A stretch of DNA of 36,226 nucleotides from assembly GCA_945913285.1 (NCBI GenBank), contig CAMEDD010000028.1:1-36226 (forward strand). The letters are read 5' to 3'. The translations under genes and the position numbers were made by a program. This document shows, piece after piece, positions 8,212-16,485 of the stretch. The notes beneath the pieces are model-generated. The model was not told the DNA's origin, ran no database searches, and was given only the letters and a program-made list of their open reading frames with translations. Positions within the stretch are counted from its first letter, which is position 1. Each line of letters begins with the position of its first letter. Source of the DNA: Candidatus Sulfopaludibacter sp. SbA3 (lineage in GTDB: Bacteria; Pseudomonadota; Alphaproteobacteria; Caulobacterales; Hyphomonadaceae).

Positions 8212-8242
8212 TTTTGGGGCGTGTAGGTATTCACCGCAAGGG
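8212..8242 (-). promoter_or_regulatory. Candidate heat-shock (sigma-32-type) promoter of dnaJ
   Basis: On the minus strand CCCTTGCGG (complement of 8234-8242) is followed after 14 bases by CCCCAAAA (complement of 8212-8219). This matches the layout of the E. coli sigma-32 consensus (CCCTTGAA, then CCCCAT-T) with mismatches, and the CTTG-N17 spacing used in alphaproteobacteria. Transcription would start about 35-40 bases before the dnaJ ATG. Confidence 0.4.
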
Positions 8243-8269
8243 CTCTCCGTCAGGCAACCGGTAAATGGA

Positions 8270-9565
8270 TCAGCTGCCTGTGGAAGGAAACCGGGTCAGG
8301 CCGTCCTCGACGACCGTGGCGCCCGAGCCGCCGATCTGCTTGACCGCGAGGCCGCGCTGGGACGTGCCGTCGAGACGGAAACGGAACAGGCCGTTGATTC
8401 CCATGAAGCCTTCCGGATCGGTGACGCCGCCATGTTTCATGTTGTCCTCGGCGGCCAGCCGGATCGCGAGCGAAGCGGCGTCATAGGCCGCTGCGGACAG
8501 GTCGGTCGGCTTGCGGCCATAGATGCGTTCATAGGTTTCGCGGAAGGTGCCGAGATTGTCCGGATCGACAGCGGCATAGAGCGCCCCGGAAAGGGCCGGT
8601 TCGCGCCAGACGCTGGAATCGTCCCAGAGGCTGGTGCCAAGGAAGCGGGTGCTGCCGGGGTCCACACCGTTGACGACGAGCAGCGGGGCAATCGAGAGGA
8701 GCTTCGTGCCGCGCTCCGGCAGGACGAGGCCGACCTGTCCGGACTGGCTCTTGATGGCGGAGGCGATGCGCGAGACTTCCGAGCTCGCACTCTTGGCGGG
8801 ATCGTAAAACGCAGAGGCAATGATAGTCCAGCCATTGGCGGCGGTTTCAGAGCGCATAGCGGCTTCGGCCTGGCGGCCATAGGCGGTGTCGGGGCCGAGG
8901 AAGGCAAAGCTGCGCGTGCCCTTGTCGGCGGCGTAGCGCATGATCCGGGAGACTTCTTCCTCTGGCATGACGGAGGCGAGATAGGCGCCGCCGCCGGCCA
9001 CCGTGCGGTCATTCGAGAAGGCAACCACAGGAACCGACTTGCGCTGCGCGGCTGCCTTCACGGGGCCGACCTGCGCGGCGAAGAGCGGGCCGAGGATAAT
9101 GTCGGCGCCGTCGCGGATCGCCTGGTCGGCGCGCGCTTCGGCGGTCGAGGCGCTGGCGGCGGTGTCGAGCGGCATGATCAGGAAATTGTCGCCGCCATTC
9201 TGGAAGAGGGCGAGTTCGATGCCGGCGAGCATGCTCTCGGCCTCGGTACGCACCTGCGCATTGGGATGCGAGAAGGGCAGCAGCACGGCGGCGCGCTTCA
9301 CGTCGCGGCCCTCCATGAAGGCCGGCGTCAGGCCGCCATCACCGCGCACGAAGCCTGAGGGATCGGTGCTTGTGGCTGGCCCGATCACTTCGCCGGTGAC
9401 CGGATCGACGCGCGGCTGGCCGGAGCCGATGGAAACCGGCGGGCGGGTCGGCGCGGTGGCGCAGGCGGAGGCCAGCATAAGGGCAGCGAGGACCAGACCG
9501 AGGCGCGGGCCCAGTGTCGGGCTTGGCGCCTTGAGGTTCCTGAGCGATGGTGAGCGCAATGTCAT
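8270..9565 (-). CDS. Penicillin-binding protein activator, LpoA-like periplasmic-binding-fold lipoprotein
   Basis: A 431-residue exported protein with a long basic N-region, a hydrophobic core (about 20-33) and an LASAC site (Cys35) suggesting lipidation, although the residue at -3 is Ala, a weak lipobox. The mature part has the type I periplasmic-binding (Leu/Ile/Val-binding-like) fold: VKRAAVLLPFS, then the GADIILGPLFAAQV and VPVVAFSNDRTVAG stretches typical of the family. In gammaproteobacteria LpoA stimulates PBP1A at the outer membrane and its gene is divergent from rsmI, as here. The same layout and a class A PBP 1.8 kb away support this role, but a transporter-type ligand-binding protein cannot be excluded. 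Its ATG lies inside the 5' end of rsmI as annotated, so one of the two starts may be internal. Confidence 0.78.
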   Translation of the reverse strand: MTLRSPSLRNLKAPSPTLGPRLGLVLAALMLASACATAPTRPPVSIGSGQPRVDPVTGEVIGPATSTDPSGFVRGDGGLTPAFMEGRDVKRAAVLLPFSHPNAQVRTEAESMLAGIELALFQNGGDNFLIMPLDTAASASTAEARADQAIRDGADIILGPLFAAQVGPVKAAAQRKSVPVVAFSNDRTVAGGGAYLASVMPEEEVSRIMRYAADKGTRSFAFLGPDTAYGRQAEAAMRSETAANGWTIIASAFYDPAKSASSEVSRIASAIKSQSGQVGLVLPERGTKLLSIAPLLVVNGVDPGSTRFLGTSLWDDSSVWREPALSGALYAAVDPDNLGTFRETYERIYGRKPTDLSAAAYDAASLAIRLAAEDNMKHGGVTDPEGFMGINGLFRFRLDGTSQRGLAVKQIGGSGATVVEDGLTRFPSTGS

Positions 9566-10503
9566 CTTCTGATCCTTCTGGCGCCGAAGCGATTCCCGAT
9601 ATGTCTGAGTCGATTGGGGCTGAGTCTATTGGGGCGCTGCGCGGCGGGCAACCGCCGGGTGCTGTAGCGCCGGGTCTTTATGTTGTCTCCACACCGATCG
9701 GTAATCTGCGGGACATCACGCTCCGCGCGCTCGATATCCTGGGCGGTGTTGAGGAAGTGCTGGCCGAAGACACGCGGGTCGCCTCGAAACTGTTGTCCGC
9801 CTACGGGGTTAGAGCGCGCCTTAGCCCATACCACGACCATAATGGGGCAGAACGAAGACCGGCGCTCCTGAAGCGGCTTGAGGAGGGCGGGCAGATCGCG
9901 CTGATCTCAGATGCCGGTACGCCGCTGGTCTCCGATCCCGGCTGGAAGCTGGTGCATGAGGCGCTGGAGCATGGGATCCGGGTGTTCCCGGTGCCAGGGG
10001 CTTCGGCCTTGCTGGCGGGTTTGGTGGCGAGCGGATTGCCGAGTGACCGGTTCCTGTTCGCGGGGTTCCTGCCGCCGAAATCGGCCGCGCGGCGCACCGA
10101 GATCGAGACGCTGAAGCAGGTGCCGGCGACGCTGGTCTTCTATGAGAGCGGCCCGAGGCTCGCCGAAGCGCTGGCAGACCTCGCCGCCGTGCTCGGTGAC
10201 CGGGACGCGGCAGTGGCGCGGGAGTTGACCAAGCTGTTCGAGGAGACGCGGCGCGGAACGCTGGCCGGGCTCGCCGCACATTATCATGAGGCGGGACCGC
10301 CGCGCGGTGAGATCGTGCTGCTGGTCGGCCCCCCTAAAGAGGTGGCGGCGACGCCGGCGGATATCGACGCGGCGCTGCGCGTGGCGCTCAGCGAGATGGC
10401 GACCAAGGCGGCCGCCTCATCGGTCGCCGAAGCGCTCGGCCTCGCAAAGCGGGATGTCTACCAGCGCGCCCTTCAGCTGAAGGCCGCCGATGGGCCGCCG
10501 TGA
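9547..10503 (+). CDS. rsmI: 16S rRNA (cytidine-1402-2'-O)-methyltransferase
   Basis: Transfers a methyl group from SAM to the ribose of C1402 in the ribosomal decoding centre. The tetrapyrrole-methylase fold is clear: [16 protein letters not shown] (about 43-58), [44 protein letters not shown] and [10 protein letters not shown]. The C-terminal helical domain (about 270-318) is also present. The 40 residues before the fold are rich in S/E/A/G and not conserved. ATG 9547 has GAGG about 10 bases upstream, but starting there overlaps the divergent LpoA-like gene. ATG 9559 and ATG 9601 are alternatives, and 9601 would leave a short shared promoter region. A yraN remnant follows, as in the classical rsmI-yraN neighbourhood. 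Confidence 0.93.
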   Translation: MVSAMSSSDPSGAEAIPDMSESIGAESIGALRGGQPPGAVAPGLYVVSTPIGNLRDITLRALDILGGVEEVLAEDTRVASKLLSAYGVRARLSPYHDHNGAERRPALLKRLEEGGQIALISDAGTPLVSDPGWKLVHEALEHGIRVFPVPGASALLAGLVASGLPSDRFLFAGFLPPKSAARRTEIETLKQVPATLVFYESGPRLAEALADLAAVLGDRDAAVARELTKLFEETRRGTLAGLAAHYHEAGPPRGEIVLLVGPPKEVAATPADIDAALRVALSEMATKAAASSVAEALGLAKRDVYQRALQLKAADGPP

Positions 10504-10718
10504 CGCCGCCGAGGCAAGGGGCCGGCGCGCCGAGGCGCTGGCCGCCGGGTCGCTGCGTGACGCCGGCGGCCTGGCGGCGGATGTCGCGGGCGGCAGAGAC
10601 CTGGATGGCGCAGAGGCCGCGCTGTCAGGACTGCGGCTGGCGCTATCACCTGATCGCGGTAGCGCCGGGGCATTTGCCGTCGCACCTTAGGGACGCCTGG
10701 CGACCGGGGATGGCTTAG
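10490..10718 (+). pseudogene. yraN: Collapsed yraN (UPF0102 predicted endonuclease)
   Basis: The first 20 codons (ATG 10490, frame reading [18 protein letters not shown]) are the usual start of a YraN protein. The last 40 codons, in another frame, are the usual end: [14 protein letters not shown], then [19 protein letters not shown] and AWRP, stopping at TAG 10716-10718. The central part, which in the family holds the nuclease-like fold with GEIDLVAR and VEVKxR motifs, is missing, and the frame changes at the join near 10545-10585. Only about 76 codons remain where the family has about 115-130. The start overlaps the rsmI stop, as in intact rsmI-yraN pairs. An internal deletion with frameshift is the simplest reading. 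Confidence 0.75.
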
Positions 10719-10729
10719 GCGCTGCGCCC

Positions 10730-11170
10730 TTATTCGGCGGGCGGGGTTTCCTGGATGGAGATCAGGTAGCTGAGGAGGACATCCATGCCGAGGTCGCCGA
10801 ATTCGAAGTCGGGCATGTCGGGGTGGCCGACATGGATGCCGGCGCGGAAGTCCTCGGCGAGTGATTCGGGGTTGTGGATCGACAGGACGTAGCGCAGCGG
10901 CGGGGCGCCGGGGCGGGGGCTCGTTTCCTGGTCAAGGGCGTGGCAGCTTGAGCATTGGGTGACGGCGATCTCGCGCCCGTCGGCAATCGAGTCGGCGTCC
11001 GTCGGCAGGCCGAGCGCGGCGGCGTCGAACGCAGGGGAGGCGGCCGCCTCGGCGGCCGGTTCTGCGGCGGCTTTGGGCGCTGCAGGCGCCTCTACAGGCG
11101 GCGCGGCAGGTTTTCCGCAGGCGGCGAGCAGCAGGACGGCGGCGGCAAAGGCGAAGGGGGTGGGGCGCAT
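10730..11170 (-). CDS. Small lipoprotein c-type cytochrome
   Basis: A 146-residue electron-transfer protein. The N-terminal signal ends in LLAAC (Cys18), a good lipobox, so it is probably anchored on the periplasmic face of a membrane. An Ala/Pro/Glu-rich linker (about 20-55) precedes one cytochrome c domain with haem motif CSSCH (73-77). The likely sixth ligand is Met119 in HPDMPDF. Partner oxidase or dehydrogenase genes are not nearby. GGAGAG sits 7 bases before ATG 11170. The domain resembles the monohaem cytochromes of aerobic alphaproteobacteria, but its redox partners cannot be named. Confidence 0.88.
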   Translation of the reverse strand: MRPTPFAFAAAVLLLAACGKPAAPPVEAPAAPKAAAEPAAEAAASPAFDAAALGLPTDADSIADGREIAVTQCSSCHALDQETSPRPGAPPLRYVLSIHNPESLAEDFRAGIHVGHPDMPDFEFGDLGMDVLLSYLISIQETPPAE

Positions 11171-11353
11171 GGGTCACTCTCCGGCAGGAACTGACGCCTT
11201 CTAGCACGGATTTGCGCGCCCGGCGCCAGATGCGGCGATCCTGCGCGGCGCGAACCGGAGCCGGCTGCCTTCACGGCGCCGTAATCTTCTTGATAGAGCT
11301 GCCGGATCTCACGGCGGGTTCAGCCCGCGTATCTCAGATGCTCCCGGCAGATC

Positions 11354-13402
11354 ATGACCCAGTTTCCTGTTCCCCCGCGACTTCCCCGGACCATACGGGT
11401 TCCGGCGCCGGCTTTCCTGCGCCGTCAGAGCAAGTCGGTCCGCTACGGCGTCGGCGCGGCGGCCGCGGTGGTTCTGCTCGGGCTGCTCTGGGCCGGGTGG
11501 AAGTGGCAGAGCCTGCATGCGGGCATGCCGCGCCTGCCGCAGGACATGACCGAACTGTGGGACATGAACCGCGAGCCGGCGACCGAGTTCGTGGACCTGA
11601 ACGGCAAGACGCTGGCGGTGCGGGGCCCGCGCTATGGCCGGGCGGTGGCGATCGAGGACCTGCCGCGCCACGTGCCGCAGGCTTTCATCGCCGCGGAAGA
11701 CAAGCGTTTCTATCTTCATGACGGGGCCGACGAGACCGCGATTGCGCGGGCGGCCATTTCGAATGCCGCGTCCGGCGAGACGCGCTCCGGCGCCTCGACG
11801 ATCACGCAGCAGCTGGTCAAGAACCTGATCCTCGACTCGCGCCAGACGATGCAGCGCAAGGCCCAGGAGATCACACTCGCCCAGAAGCTCGAACAGCGGA
11901 TGATCCGCGAGAATGACGGCGACCGGACCGCGGCCAAGAACCAGATCCTCGCGCTCTACCTGAACCGGGTCTATTTCGGATCCGGCCTCTACGGGATCGA
12001 CGCGGCGTCGCGCTTTTATTTCGGCAAGCCGCCGGAGGAGATGACGATTGCCGAGGCTTCAGTGCTGGCCGCCCTGCCGAAGGCGCCCTCCAAGCTGAAC
12101 CTGCGCGAGAACCTCGCCGGGGCGCGCGACCGCCAGGCCTATGTGCTGGGCGAGATGCGCGACCTGCGTTTCATCACGCGCGAAGAACAGGACGCGGCCC
12201 TCGCCGCCGAGATCAAGATCATCCCGGCGCCGGTCTATGATCCCGAGCTTGGCTATGTGCTCGACGTGGCGGCCGAGCGGCTCGCGGCGACCCTTGCGCG
12301 TGTGCCCGGCGACGCGGTCGTGACGCTGACGATTGATCCTAAACTGCAATCGAAAGTGCAGGCGCGCATCTCGAAGCGCCTTGCTGCGGATGGCCCGGCG
12401 GTGAACGCGGGCCAGGCGGCGGCGCTGATCCTCGGCAAGGATGGGCGGGTCGTCGCGCTCGCGGGCGGGGCGGATTACAAGACTTCGCCCTTCAACCGCG
12501 TGACGCAGGCCAAGCGCCAGCCGGGCTCGAGCTTCAAGCCGTTCGTCTATGCGCTGGCGCTCGAGGATGGCTTCTCCCCGTTCGACGTGCGCAGCGACCG
12601 GCCGATCCGGATCGGCGAGTGGCGTCCGGTGAACTACAATGGCGAGTTCATCGGGCCGATGACACTGACCGAGGCGCTGACGCGGTCGGTGAACACGATT
12701 GCCGCCGAGCTTGGCAATGAGGCAAACCCCGAACGGGTGGTCGAACTCGCGCAGCGCTTCGGCATCAGGAGCGAGATGAAGCCGTATCCGTCACTCTCGC
12801 TGGGCAGCCAGGAGGTTTCGCTCTGGGAGATCACGGGCGCGTACGGCGTGTTCCAGTCCGGCGGCTTCAAGACCGAGCCCTACATCATCGCGAAAGTGAC
12901 CGACACGCGCGGCAATGTCCTCTTCGACCGGGGGCCGTGGGAGAAGGAACGTGTGTATGCGGAGGAACTGGCCGCCGACATGAACGTGATGCTGACCCGG
13001 GCGGTGAATGCGGACTCCGGCACCGGCGGCAAGGCGCGGTTGAACCGCTGGGCCGTCGCGGGCAAGACCGGCACGAGCCAGGACTGGCGGGATGCCTGGT
13101 TTGTCGGCTTCACCGGCGCCTATATCGGCGGCGTCTGGGTCGGCAACGATGATGACAGCCCGATGAAGCGTGTGACTGGCGGGGGACTCCCGGCGGACTT
13201 CTGGTCGGACATCATGGAAATCGCGCACGAGGGCAAGACGCCGGAGCCGATCTTCGGGGCGGGCCTTGCGCTGACGCTCGGGCCGGAAGCGGAAAGCCGC
13301 ATCTCGTTCTACCGCGGCATGGCGCAGGCCTTTGCAAGCGCGGCGCGCGGGCCGACTTCGCCGGGCAGCCCCAGCGGGGAAGTTGTTCAGCAGGCGGAGT
13401 AA
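11354..13402 (+). CDS. Class A penicillin-binding protein (transglycosylase/transpeptidase)
   Basis: Bifunctional peptidoglycan synthase of 682 residues, anchored in the inner membrane by one segment (about 33-48). The GT51 glycosyltransferase domain (about 75-265) has EDKRFYLHDG with Glu115 as expected catalytic base, then the GASTITQQLVKN and LNRVYFGSGLYGIDAASRFYF-type motifs. The transpeptidase domain has SSFK (392-395, Ser392), SVN (445-447) and KTGTS (571-575). The protein lacks the long inserted domain of large PBP1A proteins, so it is closer to the compact PBP1A/1C-like forms of alphaproteobacteria. The LpoA-like protein encoded 1.8 kb upstream is a possible activator. The preceding 183 bases show no clear promoter. 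Confidence 0.95.
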   Translation: MTQFPVPPRLPRTIRVPAPAFLRRQSKSVRYGVGAAAAVVLLGLLWAGWKWQSLHAGMPRLPQDMTELWDMNREPATEFVDLNGKTLAVRGPRYGRAVAIEDLPRHVPQAFIAAEDKRFYLHDGADETAIARAAISNAASGETRSGASTITQQLVKNLILDSRQTMQRKAQEITLAQKLEQRMIRENDGDRTAAKNQILALYLNRVYFGSGLYGIDAASRFYFGKPPEEMTIAEASVLAALPKAPSKLNLRENLAGARDRQAYVLGEMRDLRFITREEQDAALAAEIKIIPAPVYDPELGYVLDVAAERLAATLARVPGDAVVTLTIDPKLQSKVQARISKRLAADGPAVNAGQAAALILGKDGRVVALAGGADYKTSPFNRVTQAKRQPGSSFKPFVYALALEDGFSPFDVRSDRPIRIGEWRPVNYNGEFIGPMTLTEALTRSVNTIAAELGNEANPERVVELAQRFGIRSEMKPYPSLSLGSQEVSLWEITGAYGVFQSGGFKTEPYIIAKVTDTRGNVLFDRGPWEKERVYAEELAADMNVMLTRAVNADSGTGGKARLNRWAVAGKTGTSQDWRDAWFVGFTGAYIGGVWVGNDDDSPMKRVTGGGLPADFWSDIMEIAHEGKTPEPIFGAGLALTLGPEAESRISFYRGMAQAFASAARGPTSPGSPSGEVVQQAE

Positions 13403-13783
13403 TTCCGCTCGTGATCAGGGCCGAGGCTGAGCATAATGGTCAGCTTGAGTTTCGGCGACGGACCGGGACACCGAGATCATGATGGACTGTGACCTCGAAG
13501 GTTTGCAGGATACACGACATCCGCTGGACCAACTGATTTCCGGCAAGATCGATCACAGCCACTTCTTTTTGCCAGAAATGGGGCGGCTGAGATATTCAGC
13601 CGGCTGGCGGAAACGGCGCAGGCGGTGTTCATCACGTCAAGATTTCGAGCGTGCCTGAAGGCCCCCATCTCCGCCCGCGTTGCAGGGCGGACCCCTGCTC
13701 TCCAGCGCGGAGTGTAGCGGGCTGCACGCTTCCCCGACCCCCGCATTCGCGCTAGCCTGTCTCCAAATGCCGGGGAGGGCAGT
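13403..13783. other. 381-base intergenic stretch without a supported gene
   Basis: Between the PBP and nnrU genes no conserved coding signal is convincing. A 59-codon frame starts at ATG 13479 (MMDCDLEGLQDTRHPL) and stops at 13658, and a minus-strand frame contains KEVAVIDLAGNQLVQRM. Neither has a ribosome site or a family I recognise, and the base composition from 13540 to 13640 is less GC-rich than its neighbours. It may be a decayed gene. Confidence 0.5.
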
Positions 13784-13786
13784 GTG

Positions 13787-14368
13787 ATGATGTTTCTGGT
13801 TCTGGGGCTTGTGATCTTTTTCGGGACGCACGGGTACAGCGCGTTCCGTAGCCGGGCGCCCGGCAAGGATATTCGCGAGAAGATGGGGATGGGGCCATAT
13901 ATGGGCCTCTACAGCCTGCTGTCGCTGGCCGGCTTCGCGCTGATCATCTGGGGCTATGGCGCGGCGCGCGGCGGGCCGATTCTGTATACGCCGCCTGCGT
14001 TCCTTGCGCACGTGAACCTGCTGCTGATGGCGTTCGCGATGATCTTCCTCGCGGCGGCTTACCTGCCGACGGGGCGGATCAAGAAGGCGGTGAAACATCC
14101 GATGCTGCTGGCGGTGAAGATCTGGGCGTTCGGGCACCTGCTCGCGAATGGGGAGCTGAACTCGGTGCTGTTGTTCGGCAGCTTCCTCGCCTACGGCGTG
14201 ATCGACCGGATCGCGGTGAAGAAGCGCGGCGACAATGGACCAGGGCCCGATGCGACGGAGAGCGTGATGGGCGACCTGGGCGCGGTGGCCGTAGGGCTCG
14301 GCGCCTATGCGCTGATCGCGTTCTGGCTGCACCCGATTGCGTTCGGCGTGGCGGCGGTCCCGGGCTGA
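13787..14368 (+). CDS. NnrU family membrane protein
   Basis: A hydrophobic protein of 193 residues with about five to six membrane segments (near 3-13, 40-58, 72-92, 105-125, 128-140 and 170-188). The motifs THGYSAFR near the start, GPYMGLYSLLSLAGF, the KHPMLLAVKIWAFGHLLANG segment and YGVIDRIA are hallmarks of the NnrU family. NnrU was first linked to nitrite/nitric-oxide reduction, and many members are associated with carotenoid or haem-related metabolism; no denitrification genes are near here, so the role is unknown. GGGGAGGG lies 7 bases before ATG 13787, which is preferred over GTG 13784. It converges with the next membrane protein, with 3 bases between stops. Confidence 0.88.
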   Translation: MMFLVLGLVIFFGTHGYSAFRSRAPGKDIREKMGMGPYMGLYSLLSLAGFALIIWGYGAARGGPILYTPPAFLAHVNLLLMAFAMIFLAAAYLPTGRIKKAVKHPMLLAVKIWAFGHLLANGELNSVLLFGSFLAYGVIDRIAVKKRGDNGPGPDATESVMGDLGAVAVGLGAYALIAFWLHPIAFGVAAVPG

Positions 14369-14371
14369 GCG

Positions 14372-14770
14372 TTACCTGCGGCTGAATTTCCGGCCGATGA
14401 CCGGGGCGAAGGCCATCAGGGCGAGGCCGACAGGGAACAGGGCGCCGCGCGTCAGGTCATAGCCGGCGAGGTAGTCCGCGAGGCTGACACGCATGATGCC
14501 GAGGGCCATCGTGCTTTCGAAGGCGATCAGGACGAGGACGCCGAGGACCCCGATGGCGAAGGCGGGCCCTTTGGAGCGCCCCCCGGTCCAGACGCCGATG
14601 GCGCAGCCGGAACCGGTGACCATCGGGAACTCCAGAAGGTGTCCCGTGCGGTCTCCGAAGGCGGGGATCAGCAAGAGTTCGCGCAAGGCGCCGAAAGCGA
14701 AACCGGCGGCAAAGCCGAGCGCGCCATAGGCGAGAGCCCAGAGGAGGGTGCGTCTGAGAGCGGGCGGCAC
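14372..14770 (-). CDS. Small hypothetical membrane protein, four predicted segments
   Basis: The protein is about 132 residues with hydrophobic segments near 9-30, 43-60, 70-88 and 105-122, and a basic C-terminus (GRKFSRR). No family is recognised. GTG 14770 is chosen because AGGGG lies 6 bases upstream; TTG 14776 is the only other start, and it sits directly against that site. Upstream, the same frame stays open through a 12-bp tandem repeat and would encode a KQAQ-type basic repeat, but a TAG and the lack of a start codon make that part untranslated. The gene converges with nnrU and diverges from panB, so the repeat lies in the shared upstream region of two genes. Confidence 0.6.
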   Translation of the reverse strand: MPPALRRTLLWALAYGALGFAAGFAFGALRELLLIPAFGDRTGHLLEFPMVTGSGCAIGVWTGGRSKGPAFAIGVLGVLVLIAFESTMALGIMRVSLADYLAGYDLTRGALFPVGLALMAFAPVIGRKFSRR

Positions 14771-14785
14771 CGGCAACCCCTTTCG

Positions 14786-14833
14786 TTTCTGGGCCTGTTT
14801 CTGGGCCTGTTTCTTGGCCTGTTTCCGGGCCTG
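14786..14833. repeat. Four tandem copies of a 12-bp unit
   Basis: Units at 14786, 14798, 14810 and 14822 read TTTCTGGGCCTG twice, then TTTCTTGGCCTG and TTTCCGGGCCTG, with a fifth decayed start TTTCCTTGC at 14834. The period of 12 keeps reading frame. The array lies between divergent genes: 16 bases upstream of the small membrane protein start and 42 bases upstream of panB. Copy-number change could alter the spacing of either promoter. Confidence 0.9.
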
Positions 14834-14875
14834 TTTCCTTGCAGCATGCGGCGGGGCGGGCTAATCGCTCCGCCC

Positions 14876-15703
14876 ATGTCAAAACAAACGCAGACCGCCC
14901 GGAAAACCGTAAAAGATATTGCAGCCGCCAAGGGCGCCACGCCGCTGGTATGCCTGACGGCCTATGACGCGCCGACGGCCGCGCTGCTGGATGCGCATGC
15001 CGACCTGCTGCTGGTCGGCGACAGCGTGGGCATGGTCGTGCACGGATTGGCCTCCACGGTTGGCGTGACGATGGAGATGATGATCCTGCACGGGCAGGCG
15101 GTGATGCGGGGGTCTAAGCAGGCTTTCGTGGTCGTCGACATGCCGTTTGGCTCCTATGAGACGAACGCCGACCAGGCTTTCCTGAACGCGGCGCGGATCA
15201 TGAAGGAGACGGGCTGCCAGGCGGTGAAGATCGAGAGCGGGGCTTATGCCGCCCACCAGATCGCCCACCTTGTGGAACGGGGCGTTCCGGTCATGGGGCA
15301 TGTCGGGCTCAGGCCGCAGGCGATCAACGTGGATGGGGGTTTCCGCGCTAAGGGGCGAACGCTGGACGAGCGCAGCCGGGTGATGGCGGAAGCAAAGGCG
15401 GCCGAGGAGGCCGGCGCGTTTGCCATCGTGATCGAAGGGGTGGCGGAGGACCTGGCGGCCGAGATTACGGCGGCGGTGAGCTGCCCGACCATCGGGATCG
15501 GGGCTTCGAATGCCTGTGACGGGCAGATCCTGGTGACGCCGGACATGCTGGGCCTGTTTGACTGGACGCCGAAATTCGTGCGTCGCTATGCGGACCTGAA
15601 TACGGCGATATCCCAGGCGGTCGCGGCCTATGCGGCGGACGTACGGGCCCGGTCGTTCCCGGCTAAGGCCGAAACCTACAGCCTGAGAAAACCTGAAGCC
15701 TAA
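14876..15703 (+). CDS. panB: 3-methyl-2-oxobutanoate hydroxymethyltransferase
   Basis: First committed step of pantothenate (coenzyme A) synthesis: adds a hydroxymethyl group from 5,10-methylene-tetrahydrofolate to 2-oxoisovalerate, giving ketopantoate. The protein has 275 residues, the usual length, and a TIM-barrel fold. Metal ligands are seen in LLVGDSVGMV (Asp49), VVVDMPFGSY (Asp88) and VKIESG (Glu120), and the catalytic Glu lies in FAIVIEGV. PVMGHVGLRPQ and GIGASNACDGQILV are also family hallmarks. ATG 14876 is chosen because conserved sequence begins about ten codons later and the upstream frame is just the tandem repeat. panC is not adjacent. No strong ribosome binding site is visible. 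Confidence 0.96.
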   Translation: MSKQTQTARKTVKDIAAAKGATPLVCLTAYDAPTAALLDAHADLLLVGDSVGMVVHGLASTVGVTMEMMILHGQAVMRGSKQAFVVVDMPFGSYETNADQAFLNAARIMKETGCQAVKIESGAYAAHQIAHLVERGVPVMGHVGLRPQAINVDGGFRAKGRTLDERSRVMAEAKAAEEAGAFAIVIEGVAEDLAAEITAAVSCPTIGIGASNACDGQILVTPDMLGLFDWTPKFVRRYADLNTAISQAVAAYAADVRARSFPAKAETYSLRKPEA

Positions 15704-15774
15704 CAGCGCTGATCCGTTGCAGGCGCCTCCTGCCGCGTCTAGGTTCGCGCCGAATCCGAAAGAGAGCCTGCCGC

Positions 15775-16485
15775 TTGACCGATATCTTTTCCGAAGTTGA
15801 CCAGAACGTCCGCGAAGAGCGGCTCGCCGGCCTCTGGGTGCGCTGGCGGCCCTTCGTTTATGGGTCCGTCGCGGTGCTGATCGGCTCGGTGGCGATCAAT
15901 GAGTTCTTGATCAAGCCGCAGGCAGAAGCCACCCGGGCGGCCCGGTCGGCGGAACTGGAAGCGGCGGTCAAGGCGCTGGAGGATGGCCAGTACGAGGAAG
16001 CCGAAGCTGCGTTCAAGGCGATCGTGGCGAAAGAGAGCAAGCTGTCCCCGCTGGCGGCGCATTACCTGGCGCAGGTTCAGCTGGAGGGCCGCGGCGACGC
16101 CGCGGCTGCGGCCGAGACACTGGCGGCCATCGGCGGCACGCAAGGCGGGCCTTATGAGCGCCTCGCGCTGCTGAAGACGGCCTATTTCCGCGCCGACACC
16201 CTGACGCTGCCAGAACTGGAAGCAACGCTCGGCACGCTGGTGACCGAGGACACGGCGATGGGCGCGCTGTCACGCGAACTGGTGGCCGCAAAGGCTTATG
16301 CCACCGGCGACGTTGCGCGGGCCCGGACCGAGTATAACCGTCTGAAATTTGATGCAGCGGCGCCGGCAGGCGTCGTGCAGCGGGCCGAGATTGCGCTCGC
16401 TGCGATCCCCGTGGCGGCTGAAGAGCCAGCGCCTGCGGTCCCAACAGAAACGCCTGCCGTAGAAACCCCGGAGACCGGCCAATGA
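15775..16485 (+). CDS. YfgM-like membrane-anchored TPR protein
   Basis: A 236-residue protein with one membrane segment (about 27-46, RPFVYGSVAVLIGSVAINEF) and a periplasmic helical part with tetratricopeptide-like repeats (about 50-200, for example ALEDGQYEEAEAAFKAIVA). The C-terminus is Pro/Glu/Ala-rich. In E. coli YfgM associates with the periplasmic chaperone PpiD near the Sec translocon. The family match rests on fold and on the gene order yfgM-bamB-der, which is conserved here. TTG 15775 is the start, with GAGAG about 8 bases upstream, and gives MTDIFSEVDQNVREER. Its stop overlaps the bamB start by 4 bases (ATGA), so the two are translationally coupled. Confidence 0.85.
   Translation: MTDIFSEVDQNVREERLAGLWVRWRPFVYGSVAVLIGSVAINEFLIKPQAEATRAARSAELEAAVKALEDGQYEEAEAAFKAIVAKESKLSPLAAHYLAQVQLEGRGDAAAAAETLAAIGGTQGGPYERLALLKTAYFRADTLTLPELEATLGTLVTEDTAMGALSRELVAAKAYATGDVARARTEYNRLKFDAAAPAGVVQRAEIALAAIPVAAEEPAPAVPTETPAVETPETGQ

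Noticed and set aside
6598..8226. A 542-codon open frame on the plus strand across dnaJ
   Set aside because: It is antisense to dnaJ, its composition is that of a GC-rich shadow frame, and it has no recognisable domain beyond the short remnant at 6800-6950.
13479..13658. 59-codon frame between the PBP and nnrU genes as a real gene
   Set aside because: No ribosome site, no recognised family, and an alternative minus-strand frame is equally open.
14786..14833. CRISPR-like array
   Set aside because: Units are directly adjacent with no spacers and are only 12 bp long.
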